Below are positions 38,216 to 48,447 of a DNA stretch of 64,000 bases, one piece after another. Origin of the DNA: Myxocyprinus asiaticus (lineage: Eukaryota > Chordata > Actinopteri > Cypriniformes > Catostomidae); assembly GCF_019703515.2 (NCBI RefSeq), contig NC_059362.1, positions 45,063,826 through 45,127,825 on the forward strand. The letters run 5' to 3'. The notes under the pieces were generated by a model that saw only the letters and a list, made by a program, of their open reading frames with translations, was not told where the DNA came from and searched no databases. The translations under genes were made by a program, and so were the position numbers. Position 1 is the first letter of the stretch, and each line of letters starts with the position of its first letter.

Positions 38216-38360
38216 GTGTTTCTCTGGTCAGTTCTTCTCTCTGGCATGTGCTTTAGTGCCCCTAAGGTTTGCTGTCAGCTCGCTGCAAATCCGCTGTGAT
38301 GACCATTAGCAGGCAGCTGTGGTCCACAGGAGATAACTGGTGATTTAGAGCTGTAGTCAG
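38216..38360. other. Low-repeat stretch, possible conserved non-coding DNA
   Basis: Balanced composition, no repeat similarity within the window, no coding. Listed as a candidate only; conservation cannot be judged from one sequence. Confidence 0.25.
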
Positions 38361-38802
38361 TAGTGTAGTCTAGTGCATACACAGGCATACACCGTATGCT
38401 CACCTATCTTTCTTAGGATTTTGCATATGCCCACCTAAAATAAGTGATGATACGTATGGCCGCCAGTACAGCGAGTAGACTTTTGACCTACTTTTGAACT
38501 TTTTCAATCTAGAAACACGATGCTGCAGCACCATTGAGTGAATTGTGTGTATGTTTTTTTAATTATTATTATTCTTTAAAAAGTGTACAGAGATTCTCTC
38601 TAAACGCGCATGGAGCTGCGGGAGCGCAACTGATGGCAGGGGCATCCAGACAGTCCGACTTAGCTGATCCACCACTCAGAACGTTCATTTCAGACGTGAT
38701 TTGATATTTGCTAACCAGTCATATTTTCCATTTCAGTAAGGGGCGGGACATTTCCAGCGTCTAATGCTAATGCTCAAGCATCCCTGGAGTAACCATAATT
38801 TG

Positions 38803-38868
38803 CACTGTAAATGTATTTCCCTGCTAAATGTATTTCCCTGCTAAATGTATTTCCCTGCTAAATGTAAA
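38803..38868. repeat. 17-bp tandem repeat, about four units
   Basis: The unit aaatgtatttccctgct is repeated in perfect register just before the Tc1-type miniature element at 38871. Confidence 0.95.
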
Positions 38869-38870
38869 TA

Positions 38871-39414
38871 TACATTACTGTGCAAAAGTTTTAGGCACTT
38901 GTGAAAGATGTTGCATAGTGAGGATGTCTTCAAAAATAATGACATAAATAGTTTTCATTTATCACTTAATGTCATACAAAGTCCAGTAAACATAAATAAA
39001 AAAGAAGCTAAATCAATATTCAGTGTGTCCACCTTTGCCTTTAAAACAGCACCAATTCTCCTAGATACACCTGGACACAGTTTTTCTTGGTTGTTGGCAG
39101 ATAGGATGTTTCAAGCTTCTTGGAGAATTCACCACAGTTCTTCTATCTATTTAGTCTGTCTCAATTGCTTCTGTCTCTTTATGTAATCTCAGACTGACAC
39201 GATGTTCAGTGGGGGGCTCTGTGGGGGCCATGACATCTGTTGCAGGGCTCCCTGTTCTTCTATTCTAATCTTTTCTATTTGCAAAAGTAATGTTTGGGAG
39301 TCTAACGTTTATATTTCCTACTGACACACTAAAGCTGAAGATATAAATAACCATCTTAAGACAAATGCTTTTGTGAAACATCTTATGTGCCTTAGAATTT
39401 TGCACAGTAATGTA
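38871..39414. mobile_element. Internally deleted Tc1-like element
   Basis: Ends tacattactgtgcaaaagtt and ttttgcacagtaatgta are inverted repeats with TA at each tip. Inside, phrases such as ttaaaacagcaccaattctc and ggctctgtgggggccatgac match the antisense of a Tc1-like transposase region as I recall it, but most of the coding region is missing. Length 544 bp. Confidence 0.8.
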
Positions 39415-40164
39415 TATATATTTATATAAGTCCTTCATAAATTCACAGAATGCCCACCTCTTCAGATGCTACTACACCACTGGCTGTAGTCTTATCTAAA
39501 CTCAAATACACATCCTGCTCAAAGCCATCTGTCTCTGTCTGCATCCTTTGATAAAACGGCTGAGGTATTCAGGTTCCTGCATATTTATGCGTATTACAGA
39601 TGTCTGTTTGCTGAAAACAGTTTGGAATCCCGCTATTCCAATCTGAATGTGTCAAGGCACTCTGATTGTAATCTTGTGTTAAGTGTGTCTAATCTTCTTG
39701 GTCAAGCTCCCTCAATGCACATGACTAGTGAACTAGTTAGTCTTTGCATTGTGGCACATTCAATTGGTCTATCCACGCTGGTTTTGGACCAATGAGAGTT
39801 CACTGTCGGTGCAGAAATAGAAACCTGACTGAAAAGTGACAAAAAAAAATTCCTGTTAATTTTCGTAGTCATGACTTGGGGTTTTACTGTGTCAACAGTA
39901 AAACAACTGGGCCAAAAAACATACTTTACACAAGTACGCAAACATGAGCAATGACGTCGATAACTGAGCGTGAGTAGCTAAAAACTTTTGCGTTGTTTCT
40001 GGCCTTACCATTTTAGCACGCTAATGCACAGTACGCTATCCCACAAGAAAGAATCCCCATTTCATAGGGTATTTAAAAGCTCTTAAACATATAAAGTTGC
40101 TACTTTGGAGTTTAGCTCATCCAAACCCTCTCATTTTCTTGCCAGTAATTTATTTTATGTAAGC
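39415..40164. other. Intergenic low-repeat stretch
   Basis: Part of it (39490-39680) has balanced composition and no repeat match within the window. No coding supported. Confidence 0.35.
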
Positions 40165-40325
40165 ATAACCTTAGAGCCTCGGGTTGTAGATCTTATTTCT
40201 GTAATCTAATGCAAATAAGCTCCTGGGTATACCAGAGGGTGTTTGGAGGGAATGTTTGGCTTGATTCAGTGAGTTGTCATTATTAGACCGAGACAATTCA
40301 GCTTGTTTAATGGGATGAGTAGCTG
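40165..40325. other. Candidate conserved non-coding element with octamer ATGCAAAT
   Basis: A repeat-free stretch with a perfect octamer ATGCAAAT at 40209-40216, the binding word for POU-domain factors. It lies about 10 kb downstream of fut8. An octamer alone arises by chance fairly often in AT-rich DNA. Confidence 0.25.
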
Positions 40326-40329
40326 TTTT

Positions 40330-41094
40330 TTTTTTTTTTTGTTTTTTTTTAAATAAGGATAACATTGTTATGTTACTTTCCTGTTAGAAATGAAGATTGG
40401 AAATGGCTGAACATGTACAGCTCTAGTTTGAAAGCACTTGTTTGATTTGCTTCATCCTTCACATTTCTGAAAAGTGCACCAACAGCAACTTTCAATGCTT
40501 TTCTTTATTAAAGTTTTTAAGTGCTCAAAGAGCATACGGGTACCCAGACGTCCCAGAGTGCTATGGGCTCCAGCTTTGTTTGTTTTCAACTGCACATAAT
40601 CATACTTTCACTGTTTGACATCTTAATAGCTTTATGAAGAGTTAAAGGGGGAAAAAACATCCACTGATGGAGAACTACAAAAATACTGGACAGTTTTACT
40701 GTGATACAACCCATCATGCAGTTCTCCTCAGAATGGCACCTTCCTCTCTTTCCGTCTCTTTGTCTTCAGTTTTTTTTTATTTTTTTTTATTTTATTTTTT
40801 TTACTCTCGTCTGTGGACCGTTAATAAAATTGTATTAACTAGATTTTTACATTCTGAAGAAAATAAGTAATAGCATACCTCTCCATGAGTGTAAAATATA
40901 TTTATCAATTCAGAGAGAATACAGCTAACAGTGACAGTAAAAACTTCGACAGTGCATAACAGATATTTTGGGTTCATTATGAGAAGGGAAAAAGTTAGGT
41001 TTGTTTCTCATTAGTATTCAGTTGATTATAAGAGGTATTTATATGTCTCATGAAATGTCGGGCTTGCAAAAACAAAATTATTGTCAAAATATTT
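40330..41094. other. Intergenic, no recognised features
   Basis: T-rich runs at 40327-40350 and 40770-40800. No coding supported. Confidence 0.5.
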
Positions 41095-41900
41095 ACAGCT
41101 ACAGTCTTGACCAACACAAAATAGGTATTGTTTGAAAGATTAGAAGCTCTACTTTCCAATGCATGTAGACATTATGACCAAAACTGAACAAGTGCTTTGA
41201 AATTTGCAGACAAGTCAGAATTGTTCTGTTGTGATCATTTATTAAAAAAAATTGCACTGTACATATTATTGCAATTAGTAAAAACATCAAACTGATCAAA
41301 CAGCCATGTGTCATATATTGTTGGAAACCTCTCAAAGAGTAGAATACAACCAGCCTATTTGTTTTACTCAGACAAAAATATAGCGAGTAATAGCTAAGTA
41401 TATTCCTATTTGTCTGACAATTATGTTGGTGTTGCTTGTATGCCACGTTTTCACTTATAACTTAACGAAAAACGGAACATAAAATATTACATACCATTAT
41501 TTATAGATCATTAGATTATCCACACAAAGCACAATGTTACATATGGCCACCAGGAGATGGCGCCAAGTACATGACACAGATTCAGTGATGACTCAAATGA
41601 CACAGAATTAAACTCATTCTGTGAAATCTCATTACTAAAATAATGTCTGCATGCTATGCAAACCTTTAGTCATTGTTGTGTTTGCATGTGTAATTAGTTC
41701 TTATGTACAGTTATTATGTTTTATTTGTATGGAGATGTTTTTGGACACTATGATAAATTATATTTGTAATGCTATGATTTTGATTGCTTTGTCCTATCAA
41801 CACAAACATTTTCTCAGATAGAGTTAACATGATTGGGAACAAAACAAAAGTAGTTTTTCAGAGCAACCTTATTTACACCCAGAGATATATAATGTCAAAT
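41095..41900 (-). repeat. Long interspersed repeat L, copy 2 (inverted relative to 18022-19050)
   Basis: Shares with copy 1, on the opposite strand, gaccaacacaaaataggt, gaatgagttt-type flanks, tgcatgctatgcaaac and catgtgtaattagttcttat. A 115-codon - strand frame at 41099-41446 lies in the repeat and has no recognised domain. Confidence 0.7.
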
Positions 41901-42274
41901 ATGAAAAATTTGAAAAAAGTATTTTTGCCTCAAATTTTTGTGATTTTGTTTTCAGCAGTTGCTGAGGCTGAGAGTCTCAGAATGTATCATAACCTATACC
42001 ATTAAAAAATTTGAAAAGATTTCTTTACAATGTTACCAAACACTTGACCCTCCTTGATTTTTTTGTTGAGTTTAATTTTGGGTATGTCACTGAAACAGGA
42101 AATCTTTTAAAACACCTTCAGAGCTTAAAGGGTTAATCAAAACATTACTTGTTTGCTTCAGTAGCATCCTACTAATTAGATACTAATAAAAAAATCTCAT
42201 TTGACTGAAATTTCCATTTTCAAAGGTCATGTCACCGAATCAAAATGTAAAAAAAAATTTAAAAAAAAATTATG

Positions 42275-42460
42275 ATCTCACTGGGGCTGGGTGATATGGC
42301 TAAAAAAATGGCTAATGTCTAAAAAAAAATAAAAAAATAAAAATCTCGATATTTTTCAGCCTATTGACTATATTCGATATATATCTTTAATTATTATAAT
42401 TATAATTATCAATTTTCTGGGTGAAATGTCCACAGAGGGTCACCAAAAGAGAGTTGTTTT
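42275..42460. repeat. Fragment with hAT-like end (ggggctgggtgatatggc)
   Basis: The word ctgggtgatatggctaaaaa is typical of one end of a fish DNA transposon family, as I recall. The opposite end is not found. Confidence 0.35.
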
Positions 42461-43060
42461 CAGCTGTACACTGTAATACAGTAAAGAGGAATGCATATTT
42501 TATAAACTGAACCACCCCAACTCAAACCCCAAACCTAAACCTAATCATCAAAGGAGTAAAATGTAAAGTTAGAGGAAAAATGCAACCTCCGAGTCATGCT
42601 CATCACTGATTACGCAAACACGATTACTTCTTGGTTTCAACACAGGATCCAATCGCTGCTGATGCAATGCACTTCTGGTTGCGCCACAAGAGATGATAAA
42701 TACACATGAGCCGATGCAAAAATGTCTGATGGGAGATGGTGCTTGTCAGAGAATCGGCATAATGTGGCTAATAGGAGACTGTAACTCTCGGAAACAACAT
42801 GCCGACTTCCCATTTGATCATGTTGCTCAGACAGAGTAAACATATTGTGAGGTGAATTCAAATGGTCTGGTTAGACAGTCATTTTGTAACAATGGTGAAA
42901 AAAGGGTAAAATTTGGTGAAAGATTACTAAGACAAACATTTTTCCCAGTGCAATAACATGCACTGATGAATTGGGCACAATAACACCAGCAGCTTGTATT
43001 AATAAAGTAAATGGAGTCCATTTCGGTTTCATGTTGACTTTAATAGTTGTGAGTTTGGCC
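42461..43060. other. Intergenic, with a fragment of the cgg/aaagtcaacatgaaa family
   Basis: The word tttcatgttgactttaat near 43026 is the end of the miniature family seen at 33736-34150. Otherwise unassigned. Confidence 0.45.
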
Positions 43061-43380
43061 AGTTTCAAGGTCCACCAGCATTATCCCAAAGCCCCTCATT
43101 CCCAAGAATTCCAACTCAAAAAAGGGCGAGCAAAGGCTAAATTTATCAGGTTGTTTCAACACAACATTCATCAATAACAGCTGCAGGCGTAAAATCCATA
43201 GATATCCCACCACGTTGTTCTAGCTGTCAGTCAAATGCTTAATGATTTCCATATTTGACAGATTTATCTGCTCTGGCATCAGTTCCCTCAAAACAAACAG
43301 TGAATTCTTGGAGGAATGCTGCTGGTTTTGGAGGATGGGGAAGATGGTTTCCTAATCACTCATTCCAAGGGTAGACAAGA
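43061..43380. other. Low-repeat stretch, candidate conserved non-coding DNA
   Basis: Repeat-free and balanced in composition. It contains ctgtcagtcaaatgcttaat and tttgacagatttat, with TGACAG words on both strands (TALE-homeodomain type motifs). Candidate only. Confidence 0.25.
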
Positions 43381-43764
43381 GAAACTGTTGAATAAGGGAA
43401 GTATTCAGTGTCGCAAATGTGTTATGATGAAATAGTTTCCCTTTTTGCAGAAATGAGATTGACTTTATAAAACAGCTTGAGGTTTGGTGTCACCTGGTTT
43501 CATAGAATCAAATTACTATACCTACACTTTTGCTAAATTATTTTTACCTGACTTGTTGTACATATGGTTGGTACAATGACTTTTATTCCCTTTCACACAG
43601 ATCACGAATAAAACGGCAGTTTATCAATCACAAACACTTACTTTTCTCTCTGTTCCTCACACAATGATATCTTATGACATCTAAACACTTTTACTATAGC
43701 ATATGACTTATTTTAAAGTTTGCATTACATAACCAACTACATTTACAAGCTTGTTTGAGTGAAA
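43381..43764. other. Intergenic, no recognised features
   Basis: No coding or defined repeat seen. Confidence 0.5.
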
Positions 43765-43860
43765 CCAATTTGCGTGGTAGCTCAACTGATAGCGTTGCTT
43801 GTGATGCAAAGGACTGGGTTTCGAGTCCTGAAAAGCATGTGGGTTGTGAGCCAAAAGTGT
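43765..43860 (+). repeat. tRNA-like SINE head
   Basis: Box A-like tggtagctcaactgatagc near 43776 and box B-like gggtttcgagtcc near 43816 are spaced as in a tRNA. No cloverleaf with a paired acceptor stem can be drawn, so this is more likely a SINE promoter than a tRNA gene. The family differs from the 4869 SINE. Confidence 0.5.
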
Positions 43861-44083
43861 CAAAGAAGCACCACAATATCATCTTTGTTGTTTTTTAATC
43901 TCACATATGCTTTATATAACACTATTGGTTAGGTTTTATATATAATCCACTGTACCCTGGCATCTGTGTATGCGTCAAACAGATGCTGGAGAGATGTTGC
44001 CCATGAGATAAACGTATGCAACGCACTTTGAATTATTCTGAGCTTTCTAAGGGAGAATGTTTACCATTGAGTTCCATTAGATA

Positions 44084-44506
44084 TACACTCTTAGAAAAAA
44101 AGTTTTTTGGGGGTTCTATATAGAACCCTAGGGTTCTCTACTCAGCTCCAAAGAACCCTTTATGCGAAAAAGGTTCTATTTACAAAGATTTACAAACCTA
44201 CAGAATCCCCTTTTCACCCTAATTCAAATATCTATTAAATGTTATTCTGGTAATAAAACAAAAACTGCATTTAAAAAACTAAAAAAAACAAATGTTACAA
44301 TTCCATGTTGGGAACCCCTAAAAGGTTCTATATAGAACTTTTTCACTTGGCTGAATTTATTTATTTATTTATTTTTTTTTTTTTTTTTTTTTATGAAACC
44401 CTTAAAATGGGTTCTATTTAGAACCTTTTAGAGGTTCCAAATTTGAAATGAGCGATAGAACCCTTTTGGTTAGGTTCTATATGGAACCTTTTCTTCTAAA
44501 AGTGTA
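44084..44506. mobile_element. Miniature inverted-repeat element of ggttctatatagaacc type
   Basis: Ends tacactcttagaaaaaaa and cttctaaaagtgta are inverted repeats. The interior holds several near-palindromes such as ggttctatatagaac (44115, 44325, 44413, 44472). A T-run lies at 44371-44392. No coding. Confidence 0.85.
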
Positions 44507-44657
44507 GTGTCCCTCTGAAATGTGGGTTTTAATAAAGTTGGGCTAAAATGTTTTCATATATTGCATTTCTGTGCTACTAGAGACACAAATTGAATCAATT
44601 TCACTTTCCAAACACTTTTCTATTAGTCAAACAGATAGTCGACAAAATAACCTTTTT

Positions 44658-45436
44658 GGGGTGACACTTTATTTTAGGGATCAGAAATTAGACAGTAATT
44701 AATGACTAATAATTTGACTTGTAAGGGACTAGTTATGGACTTGTTTAGAATTATAAGGTATTTATTAAGCCTTTGTTCACTGATTTCTTTCCCTTGCCTA
44801 ATAGCCTCTTTACATTTGTTTTTTCCTAACAATGAAATTATTAAGTAATAACAAAAGATACCAGTAGCTAGTAAGGTGCAAAATACATCCTTTATATGTT
44901 CTCATTACACTGTGTGAATGTGCAGCTTACAAGTATAAAATAAATATAGAAGGCATAGACTTTTGTTGCTTAATTGCAAATAGTGTTAAATGCTATATGC
45001 ACCACTAATAAAATACTACCATACAGTATAGGGGCATCAAGATGTTTATTGTGTTTATTTAGAGTCCCACAGGCACCCTACACCAACCACTAGCCTTAAA
45101 CCTAACCCTAACCTTCCCTGCATTGTTGAAATACTATATGCATTATACATGTATTTTATACTCATAAGCCGCACATTCACACAGAGTACTGAGAACCTGT
45201 AAAGGATGTCATTTGTGTTATACTATCTATTGATATGTTTTGATTTTACCTAATAAATTCATTATGACAAAACCAAATGTAAAGGGGCTATAAAGCAAGA
45301 CTACGAAATCAGCTAATAAAGGCTTAATAAATACTTTGTGATAATGCCAAACCAGTCCATAACTAGTCACTTACAAGTGTATTTATTAGTTATGAATTAC
45401 TGTCTAATCTCTGATCCCTAAAATAAAGTTTTACCC
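44658..45436. mobile_element. Near-palindromic fold-back element, 0.78 kb
   Basis: Left gacactttattttagggatc pairs with right gatccctaaaataaagtttt. Pairing continues inward: attagacagtaatt with aattactgtctaat, cctctttacatttg with caaatgtaaagggg, and gtgtgaatgtgcagcttaca with cacattcacac. The centre is near 45047. Each arm is about 370 bp and imperfect. No coding; probably a non-autonomous DNA element. Confidence 0.8.
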
Positions 45437-45439
45437 ATT

Positions 45440-46095
45440 TTTGCAAGTAACGATCAGAAAATTCTAATCAATTATATTATTGTACTGATGTTTTTCCAGT
45501 GAACAGTTTCCTTTATGAAGGGCAAAGAATAAATTCTAATCACAAAATGCACTGCTACCTGTGTTGATAAATTGTTTTATATAATATTAAACATAGGTAT
45601 ACAGTACATGCACCATTTTAAATATTTTTGTGAGTCAGGACCATCAGTGTCTATTAGAACTCCTTGAACAAACTACTGCTTGAGAAAGAAAAACACTCAC
45701 CAACATATGTGCCATGTGGCATGTTAAAAAATCTTCTCAACTTTCTTCTGAAATATGTAACCTACTACATTCTATCTCTTTTACCTATGTCTTTCTCTGC
45801 TTGCTTGACCGCTCTTGCTTCTGTTTTTTATTTATTTTTATTTATTTTTATTAATTTTTTTATTTGTCTTGTTCATATTTGCTGAGTGTGCAAATGTAAA
45901 AGACTCTCTCTTATGTGATGTGAACTGCTGACTGTAGTGTGTGTGTGTGTGTGTGTGTGTGCGCGTGTGCGTGCGATTCCACTCGCTTATTCCACAGTGT
46001 GAGTGTGTCTCGAACAGACCTGACTATCAAATAAGCCCTTGTCCATGAAAGCAGGGATGATGTTTCATGTGTGAGTACTTTACACTTACAGACTC

Positions 46096-46126
<31 letters not shown>

Positions 46127-46730
46127 ACCAGGGACAAAGTAAGACCATTTTTATAAGCACTTTAGATTCTGCTTGTGTTTCACGAATGCAGCATTACAAG
46201 TCGTTACAATAATAGTCTTGAGTATCTGACAATCTACATTATATCTGGTCCACTTTAATGCTTATTCTTGGCAAGAATCGCCCACTTAGACAGGAAGAGC
46301 CATGCATCATATAAAGTGACCAACCGCATTTATTTTTATTTTAATATTAATTTTAGGGGCGAGAAATCTGAAATCAATGGCATCACAATAATAGACTGAT
46401 ATGTTGGTGTATTAATTTGTACAGTACTGTAGCACTGATTATTTCACAGATATGACTATTCAGATAGCATGATTTTCTGCTTGTGGATAACAAGTTTACT
46501 TGCTACTAAGTGTCTCAAACAAAAGAAGAGGAGTTTGTAGCAGGTTTTTTTTTTCCAACTTTTTTAGTTGTACAAAAAATGGTGAGGAATGTGAGGCCAA
46601 AACTGCCATTTGTTTTTTAAGCAAGTTTTTTTTTTACTTATATTTAAGGCAATCTGATAGATAGATAAATAGATACACTGCCGTTTAAGGTACAAAGCAT
46701 CACCAGGGTGGTACTCTTGTTTTGGGCACA
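45440..46730. other. Intergenic with simple repeats
   Basis: Holds (GT)n at 45937-45962, a T-run at 46098-46126 and a short GATA-type run at 46656-46675. No coding supported. Confidence 0.6.
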
Positions 46731-46732
46731 TA

Positions 46733-47475
46733 CACAGTAGAGCCAAAACATTATGACCTGCCTAATTTTCTGTTGGTCCTCCGTGTGTCGCCAAAACAGC
46801 GCCGACCTGCAGAGGCATGGACTCTACAAGACCCCTGAAAGTGTCCTGTGGTATCTGGCACCAAGACATTAGCAGCAGATCCTTCAAGTCCTGTAAGTTG
46901 TGAGGTGGATCCACCGTGGATCGGACTTGTTGGTCCAGCACATCCCAAAGATGCTAAATCGGATTGAGATCTGGGGAATTAGGAGGCCAGGGCAACACCT
47001 CGAACTCTTTATCATGTTCCTCAAACCATTCCTGAACAATGTGTGCAGTGTGGAAAGGCGCATTATCCTGCTGAAAGAGGCCACTGCCATCAGGGAATAC
47101 CATTACCATGAAGGAGTGTACCTGGAATGCAACAATGTTTAGGTAGGTAGCACATGTCAAATTGATGTCCACATGAATGGCCGGATCCAGGGTTTCCCCA
47201 GCAGAACATTGCCCAGAGCACCACACTCCCTCCACTGGCTTGTCGTCTTCACACAGTGAATCCTGGTGCCATCACTTCCCCAGGTAAACGGCGCATACAT
47301 ACACGGCCGTCCACGTGATGAAAAAGAAAACGGGACTCATCAGACCAGGCGACCTTCTTCCACTGCTACAAGGTCCAGCTCTGATGCTCACGTGCCCATT
47401 GTAGGTGCTTTCGACGGTGGACAGGGGTCATCATGGGCACTCTGTGTGATGTGACACATTCCTCTCGTAACCATC
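46733..47475 (-). mobile_element. Tc1/mariner-type element F, first part (split by a retrotransposon)
   Basis: The left end is near cagtagagccaaaacattat (46735). The matching right end, ggtcataatgttcctagag, is at 55548-55566. Phrases inside both parts fit a single transposon about 1.2 kb long that was interrupted by the LTR element at 47476-55131. Confidence 0.85.
46770..47235 (-). pseudogene. Tc1/mariner transposase of element F, broken at the catalytic glutamate
   Basis: The - strand reading holds LFQQDNAPFHTAHIVQEWF and later PWPPNSPDLNPI. In frame, the position after NPI is TAG at 46956-46958, where a glutamate codon (then HLWD) is expected. Thirty-six residues lie between the second aspartate and that position, not the usual 34 of Tc1. 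That spacing fits the DD36E group reported in vertebrates (family assignment from memory). Upstream readings are split by further changes. Inactive. Confidence 0.75.
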
Positions 47476-48385
47476 TGTTCTAAAGGCTCCTTGAATAGGG
47501 ACTTTTATTCTGAAACCGTAGTCATGGTAACAGTCCTGCAGTGAGCAGTATAGTTAGTTGAGCTTCTGCTATCGGCTGTGTCTGTGTGAGCTGCGTGAGC
47601 TGTCAGTTGAAAAGATGTTTATTCCTTTTTATTCATTATGATTGATGCAGATGTAACATCCAGATGTTAGTCATTGACCTCAAAGTAAGCCTATTTGATT
47701 ATATTTGTGTTAACAGTGATCTGAATATTGTTTTATGATTTCGCATCATTTGTACTTGCCCGGACATGCCCTGAAGCGATCGTTCTGTGTTAGTCAGATT
47801 GCTAATATTGTTTAACAAGTCATGATTCATTCTTTGTTAAGATGCAGATCAGTGTTTCAAGTTATTAATGATGTCTTGATGATACGATGTTTATTTGTTA
47901 AGCTGTTATCACACCAAACGAGTGATTAGCGTCATGTTTGTTTGAATGCTTTTCATATTAGCCAGGATACTATCCGTATATGGGCATTATATGTTATTAA
48001 CGGCCAATGATCACTTATGGCTTATGTTATCCTGTAAAATACCTTGTTTCTGTTTATTGAACTGTATGTTTAGTACAGAAATGTCACTGATGTGAATTAG
48101 GAATATTTCGGTTTTCTTATGTAACAATGAATGCCTGTTATTGTATATATATTCAGTTTATTCATTACCTTCATTGTATTTCTTATTTTTCAGACTACAA
48201 AACTCTATCTCTATCTCTCTCTATTTATATATACATATATCTGTACATCACTGAATCTACATCTGTCGTCCATTCATCTACCATCAATACACAGTGATTA
48301 AGTTGAACATCTGTCTCCTCATCATTTGTGCTCTGACAGGCACCCAGGGGGGTTTACTCATCCATTAGTTAATCAGAACCTAACA
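47476..48385 (+). repeat. 5' LTR of a BEL/Pao retrotransposon
   Basis: About 910 bp, starting TGTTCTAAAGGCTCC and ending CCTAACA. It is matched by a 3' LTR of 908 bp at 54224-55131 with scattered differences (mid-90s percent identity by eye). A TATA-like tgtatatatattcag near 48143 may be the promoter. The flanks, ccatc before and gcctt after the element, show no target duplication. Confidence 0.93.
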
Positions 48386-48409
48386 GTTCAAAAGCCTCTA
48401 CAACAAAAT

Positions 48410-48426
48410 TGGTCTTTCGAGCCGGA
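48410..48426 (+). promoter_or_regulatory. Primer-binding site, tRNA-Tyr-like
   Basis: The sequence tggtctttcgagccgga is complementary to the 3' end of vertebrate tRNA-Tyr including CCA, with one mismatch as I recall that tRNA. It lies 24 bases after the 5' LTR, where minus-strand DNA priming would begin. Confidence 0.7.
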
Positions 48427-48447
48427 TGAGCATTCCCTTCTGACATT

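Noticed and set aside
43776..43835. Possible tRNA gene
   Set aside because: No acceptor-stem pairing and a poor D/T arm layout; treated as a SINE head.
45094..45115. Telomere-like cctaaccctaacc
   Set aside because: Only two units, inside a fold-back element; not a telomere array.
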